The notes beneath the pieces are model-generated. The model was not told the origin of the DNA. It made no database searches and saw nothing but the letters and a program-made list of their open reading frames with translations. The position numbers and the translations under genes were made by a program. Shown here one piece after another: positions 6,087-8,854 of a stretch of DNA of 8,854 nt. The stretch is from Candidatus Omnitrophota bacterium (GTDB lineage Bacteria; Omnitrophota; 4484-213). The DNA lies in assembly GCA_030640885.1 (NCBI GenBank), contig DAOWIN010000097.1, positions 1 through 8,854 of the forward strand, in the 5' to 3' direction. Numbering within the stretch: position 1 is the first letter of the stretch; every line of letters begins with the position of its first letter.

Positions 6087-7297
6087 GATTGACTACTGAC
6101 CAGCGTTGGGGTTTGATTGATAAAATAGCAAAAAAAACCATAACCTTTGGTAAATACGAACACACACTAAAAGATGCATTAGGAGAGCTTACTATTAAGC
6201 CCTTAAGCGGCATACCCATTGCCATTGCGGTTTTATACGGCTTTTGGAGCATATTTTGTTCATTTGCCGGAACATTATGCACTGATGGATTTTTTGTCAA
6301 ATTGTTCGATAAACATTTCCTCCCATGGGCGCAAAGGTTTTTTTCGCAACTTCCGCATTGGCTTTATTATATACTTATCGGAGAACCGGCGGCAGATAAT
6401 TGCTTTGAGGCTTTTGGCGTGCTAACATCGGGGCTGTTTGTCGCTCTTGGCGTGGTTCTACCTGCAGTGTTTATATTTTATCTAATGTTCACACTGTTAG
6501 AAGATATTGGGTATATGCCCAGATTAGCCGTATTGATTGATACAGTAATGCATAAAATTGGTTTGCACGGATATGCAATTGTGCCTACCATTCTTTCTTT
6601 GGGCTGTAATGTGCCGGCGGTTACCGCCTGTAGAATTTTAGAGACAAAAAAAGAGCGTTTTATAATGATGACCTTGCTGGCAATATTTATTCCCTGCGGG
6701 GCTCAGCTTGGAATTATGCAAAAGGTAATACCGGCAACAATGGGCTGGGTTTTGCTTTATCTATTAGCTGGTTATTTTATCTTTGGTTTTATAATGCACA
6801 AACTGATCCCGGGAAGGTCCCCGGAAATCCTAATAGATGTGCCTACTTATCAGATGCCTACTTTTCGCAATGTAGGGAAAAAACTGCGGATGAGAACAGT
6901 TTGTTTTTTAAAAACGGCAGTGCCTTTTGTTTTGCTTGGCTGCGCAGTAGTGAACATTTTATATCTTGTCGGATTTATGCAATGGTTAAGTAATACCTTG
7001 TCGCCTTTGTTTGTCAATTGGTTTGGCGTGCCCAAAGAAACTGTAAGCCCGTTGATTGCCGCTTTTTTAAGAAAAGATCTTGCAGTTGCCCAACTTTCAG
7101 TTATTGAAATGAGTAAATATCAGATGATAACCGCAGTAGTGCTTGTATCAATCTATTTTCCTTGTGTAGCGACATTTGTAATGATGTTTAAGGAAGGCTG
7201 GCGGGAATTGCTGGGAAGTTTAGTCGTTTTAGGAACGGTTGTTTTCCTTTATGGCGGGCTTTTGCATTTGATATGGATGTTGTTAGGAGTAGCATAA
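6083..7297 (+). CDS. feoB: FeoB membrane (permease) domain as a separate protein
   Basis: A 404-residue inner-membrane protein with about eight or nine hydrophobic segments, matching the transport half of FeoB. It opens with RWGLIDKIAKK, the stretch that normally follows the GDI helices, then IKPLSGIPIAIAVLYG. The Gate motifs are clear: EDIGYMPRLA (140-149), SLGCNVPAV with Cys175 (172-180), PCGAQL with Cys205 (204-209), AFLRKDLAV (327-335) and YFPCVATF with Cys361 (358-365). These conserved cysteines are placed in the Fe2+ path of FeoB. The start ATG overlaps the GTPase gene's stop, so the two are translationally coupled. With the partner the total is 581 residues, short for FeoB because the GDI region and C-terminal tail are reduced. 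Confidence 0.93.
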   Translation: MRLTTDQRWGLIDKIAKKTITFGKYEHTLKDALGELTIKPLSGIPIAIAVLYGFWSIFCSFAGTLCTDGFFVKLFDKHFLPWAQRFFSQLPHWLYYILIGEPAADNCFEAFGVLTSGLFVALGVVLPAVFIFYLMFTLLEDIGYMPRLAVLIDTVMHKIGLHGYAIVPTILSLGCNVPAVTACRILETKKERFIMMTLLAIFIPCGAQLGIMQKVIPATMGWVLLYLLAGYFIFGFIMHKLIPGRSPEILIDVPTYQMPTFRNVGKKLRMRTVCFLKTAVPFVLLGCAVVNILYLVGFMQWLSNTLSPLFVNWFGVPKETVSPLIAAFLRKDLAVAQLSVIEMSKYQMITAVVLVSIYFPCVATFVMMFKEGWRELLGSLVVLGTVVFLYGGLLHLIWMLLGVA

Positions 7298-7741
7298 ATG
7301 GATAGAAAATTAGCCCAGATATACTTTGGCATTTTGGGTGTTGTCAGTTTGGTTTTTGGAGTTGTTAACATATTGACGACAATAAGCGGCAAGAGCCTTT
7401 TGTTAGGTATTCTGGAAATACCTGCTGATATGTTTAGAGGCGGATGGGGCGGATTGGTGATTTTATCCGCTGGGCTTTTCTATTTATCGGGAGCTAAAAG
7501 ACTTTCCGAAATTCATCACTTTTCAAAGGTAGTAATGGCAAGTATCTTGCTCTGGCTTATTGCCACTTGCGATATCTTCGCGATGGTTTGCGAATCCATA
7601 CCCGGTGGCGAGGAGGGACCATTCTTTAACACATTGCATGGTTTCTTTGCCGCATATGCACCACCCTATAAACCAGCCATATTTCTCTTACCTTTTTCAT
7701 TAGTAGTAATTTATTATATTTATAAAAGAAGAAGTGAATGA
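7298..7741 (+). CDS. Small four-helix membrane protein of the feo operon, function unknown
   Basis: A 147-residue protein I do not recognise as a named family. Four hydrophobic segments are visible at roughly 6-28, 45-66, 76-97 and 124-143, with a basic C-terminal end (YKRRSE). The third segment leads into an ATCDIFAMVCESIPGGEEG stretch with two cysteines and acidic residues that could bind a metal. ATG 7298 directly follows the FeoB stop codon, and AGGAG (7285-7289) lies eight bases upstream, so it is surely co-translated with FeoB. A role as an accessory subunit of the Feo complex, perhaps compensating for the missing FeoB regions, is possible but is inference. Confidence 0.85.
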   Translation: MDRKLAQIYFGILGVVSLVFGVVNILTTISGKSLLLGILEIPADMFRGGWGGLVILSAGLFYLSGAKRLSEIHHFSKVVMASILLWLIATCDIFAMVCESIPGGEEGPFFNTLHGFFAAYAPPYKPAIFLLPFSLVVIYYIYKRRSE

Positions 7742-7763
7742 AGCGAAATCTCACTCATAGATT

Positions 7764-8630
7764 ATGAAAATCAGAAATTTCATAGCCGTATTAATATTTC
7801 CGTTGATGTTTTCCTTAAGCTTAGCCGAAGCCCATATGCCCGGGGCAAAGCCGCCGCCCGATTTTAAACTAAAACCGATTATTTTAAATGATGGCGGGAG
7901 AAAGATAAAAATAACAATGGAGGATATAGGTAGATATCACAATGAAAGAACAGAAAGAGTGAGAAGAAAACTGCTCAAGAACGAAGGCAAGAGCGTTCAA
8001 GAGATAAGTGAGATAATAAAAAGGGAGTTTGCTCAAGCAGATGGCAAGTGTCCTTGCGTTTGTTGCGCCTTTAGGGTAATGCTTTTGGCAGTTCAAAAAC
8101 TGTGGAGCGAGGGGGTCGCCGAAAGAAGTGATATTAAAATTATTAGTCATTTGCCCGGTCAAGGTTCTATGCAGTGTTTTGAGTATATAACAGGAAGCGG
8201 ATTAGGAATTCCAAATGTTCAATCCAAGGGTGAATTTTCTCTAATTTTTCCGCCAAAGGACAAAAGGGAAAAAGCAATGGGCGATATAGACATAGATGAT
8301 TGGAGCTTTGCAGTAATTCATAAATCTACAGGTAAAAAATTTGAAGTTCAGATAAAAGATGATGTTTTCCCTAAAGGGTTTTTTGCTTTAAGGAAAAAGG
8401 TAAATGTAGAAAAAACAGCCACAGAGGATGAGATAGATAGATATGGAATAATGTGGGAAGAGGTGAGAGATACATTTCTGACCAAAGCCGATTGGGAAAT
8501 TTTCGAGGGTGAAAAAGAGCCTTTTCCAATAGGAGGGGTCATATTTTTTTCGTTGTTAAGCATTGGGGTTATCTGTTTTATTTGTGTGCCAAAAGTAAGA
8601 AGAAATAAAAAAAGTTTTAAAAAGCCTTGA
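7764..8630 (+). CDS. Exported, membrane-anchored FmdE-like protein with CPCVCC cluster
   Basis: A 288-residue protein with an N-terminal signal peptide (hydrophobic 6-20, AEA cleavage site at 21-23) and a C-terminal membrane helix (257-275) followed by a basic tail. The bulk should therefore face the periplasm or outside. The middle resembles the FmdE family (formylmethanofuran dehydrogenase subunit E-like): a cysteine cluster CPCVCC (96-101) leading into AFRVMLLAVQKLW, ISHLPGQGSMQCFEY (127-141), then SFAVIHKSTGKKFEVQI (181-197) and FFALRKKV. The usual HGHxCPG metal motif is replaced by the cysteine-rich form. No formylmethanofuran genes are nearby. After feoB, a metal-binding or redox role in iron uptake is plausible. 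The start has no good ribosome binding site. The stop TGA abuts a repeat end at 8631. Confidence 0.78.
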   Translation: MKIRNFIAVLIFPLMFSLSLAEAHMPGAKPPPDFKLKPIILNDGGRKIKITMEDIGRYHNERTERVRRKLLKNEGKSVQEISEIIKREFAQADGKCPCVCCAFRVMLLAVQKLWSEGVAERSDIKIISHLPGQGSMQCFEYITGSGLGIPNVQSKGEFSLIFPPKDKREKAMGDIDIDDWSFAVIHKSTGKKFEVQIKDDVFPKGFFALRKKVNVEKTATEDEIDRYGIMWEEVRDTFLTKADWEIFEGEKEPFPIGGVIFFSLLSIGVICFICVPKVRRNKKSFKKP

Positions 8631-8643
8631 CCCCGTTAGAAGT
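8631..8643 (+). repeat. Solo terminal repeat of the inverted-repeat element
   Basis: CCCCGTTAGAAGT begins directly after the stop codon of the FmdE-like gene and is repeated in the same orientation 23 bases later (8654). It may be the remnant end of a second element or a tandem recognition site. Confidence 0.85.
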
Positions 8644-8653
8644 CTGTTATGTG

Positions 8654-8785
8654 CCCCGTTAGAAGTTTTAGAATAAAAATTTTTTCTCAAAAATTTTTAT
8701 TTGGCACCCAAAATACAATCATTAATGAAAAGTAATTTTTATTCAATAAAAAGTGCTTATATTAATGAATCAACTTCTAATGGGG
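8654..8785. repeat. 132-bp inverted-repeat element (copy 2) upstream of the GIY-YIG gene
   Basis: CCCCGTTAGAAGTT (8654-8667) faces AACTTCTAATGGGG (8772-8785). Thirteen of 14 positions are complementary, and the exception is a G:T pair that still wobbles in RNA. Four bases inside the left end is a perfect 13-bp A/T palindrome with a TCTC loop (8672-8701). A second palindrome, TTTTTATT-C-AATAAAAA (8736-8752), and a direct repeat ATTAATGAA (8721 and 8761) lie inside. Length, end sequence and the 4-nt offset of the palindrome match copy 1 read on the opposite strand. Internal sequence otherwise differs. Confidence 0.82.
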
Positions 8786-8854
8786 TGTGGTATGTTTATA
8801 TTTTGCAAAATCAACAGAAACATTGGTATATCGGTTCGACTAAAGATTTACGAA
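8785..8854 (+). CDS. GIY-YIG endonuclease superfamily protein, N-terminal fragment (runs off window)
   Basis: From GTG 8785 the frame reads M-W-Y-V-Y-I-L-Q-N, then a short loop, then H-W-Y-I-G-S-T-K-D-L-R, and is cut by the window end. YVYIL followed about ten residues later by WYIGSTKDLR is the start of a GIY-YIG catalytic domain, as in small stand-alone proteins of the UvrC/Endo-YhbQ type. GTG 8785 gives the short N-terminus usual for these proteins. The frame is, however, open back to ATG 8725, which would add 20 residues and run the gene across the repeat end. Neither start has a clear Shine-Dalgarno. By family knowledge such domains cut DNA one strand at a time; catalytic residues further on cannot be seen. 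The start codon overlaps the last base of the inverted repeat. Confidence 0.75.
   Translation, partial: MWYVYILQNQQKHWYIGSTKDLR

Noticed and set aside
8672..8701. Intrinsic terminator after the feo operon
   Set aside because: The stem has no GC pairs. A terminating effect is possible, but the palindrome is better explained as the subterminal part of the repeat unit.

Overview
The window is AT-rich bacterial DNA with every convincing gene on the + strand. The gene set (surface-polysaccharide glycosyltransferases, a polyprenyl-phosphate sugar-1-phosphate transferase, an anaerobe-style Feo ferrous-iron operon, an FmdE-like protein and a GIY-YIG protein beside inverted repeats) would fit an uncultured anaerobic, diderm-like bacterium. 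The phylum is a guess: Omnitrophota-like lineages come to mind, but nothing here proves it.

Region 1 (1-4783) is the end of a surface glycan locus. It holds the C-terminal part of a GT-B (family 4) glycosyltransferase, a WaaE-like family 2 glycosyltransferase, a NodU/TobZ-type O-carbamoyltransferase, a second family 2 glycosyltransferase, and a WecA/TagO/MraY-superfamily membrane enzyme that would load the first sugar phosphate onto a polyprenyl carrier. The first three genes are joined by two 4-bp TTGA overlaps with TTG starts. Together they look like lipid-carrier initiation, chain extension and carbamoyl decoration of an O-antigen or exopolysaccharide.

Region 2 (4784-4960) is intergenic. 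It contains a 9-bp tandem repeat (five exact AACTCCATA units, flanked by GGGTTT-type units of the same period), then a sigma70-like promoter whose -10 overlaps a 25-bp imperfect palindrome, a strong candidate operator for the next operon.

Region 3 (4961-8630) is a ferrous-iron uptake operon with unusual architecture: two consecutive FeoA-type SH3 proteins, a FeoB divided into separate GTPase (177 aa) and membrane (404 aa) genes overlapping at ATGA, a small four-helix membrane protein, and an exported, C-terminally anchored protein resembling the FmdE family with a CPCVCC cluster.

Region 4 is the most interesting layer: a repeat family that I do not recognise by name. The 13-mer CCCCGTTAGAAGT (or its complement) occurs five times, four exactly and once with one mismatch. 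Two pairs bound units of 131 and 132 bp (5409-5539 and 8654-8785). In each unit an AT-rich perfect palindrome lies exactly 4 nt inside one end. The first unit sits between feoA2 and the feoB GTPase gene and supplies the last codons of feoA2. The second follows the operon, and its outer end runs directly into a GIY-YIG endonuclease-like reading frame cut by the window end. This suggests a small palindromic mobile or structured element linked to a GIY-YIG nuclease, analogous in logic (not homology) to REP sequences with their RAYT transposases.
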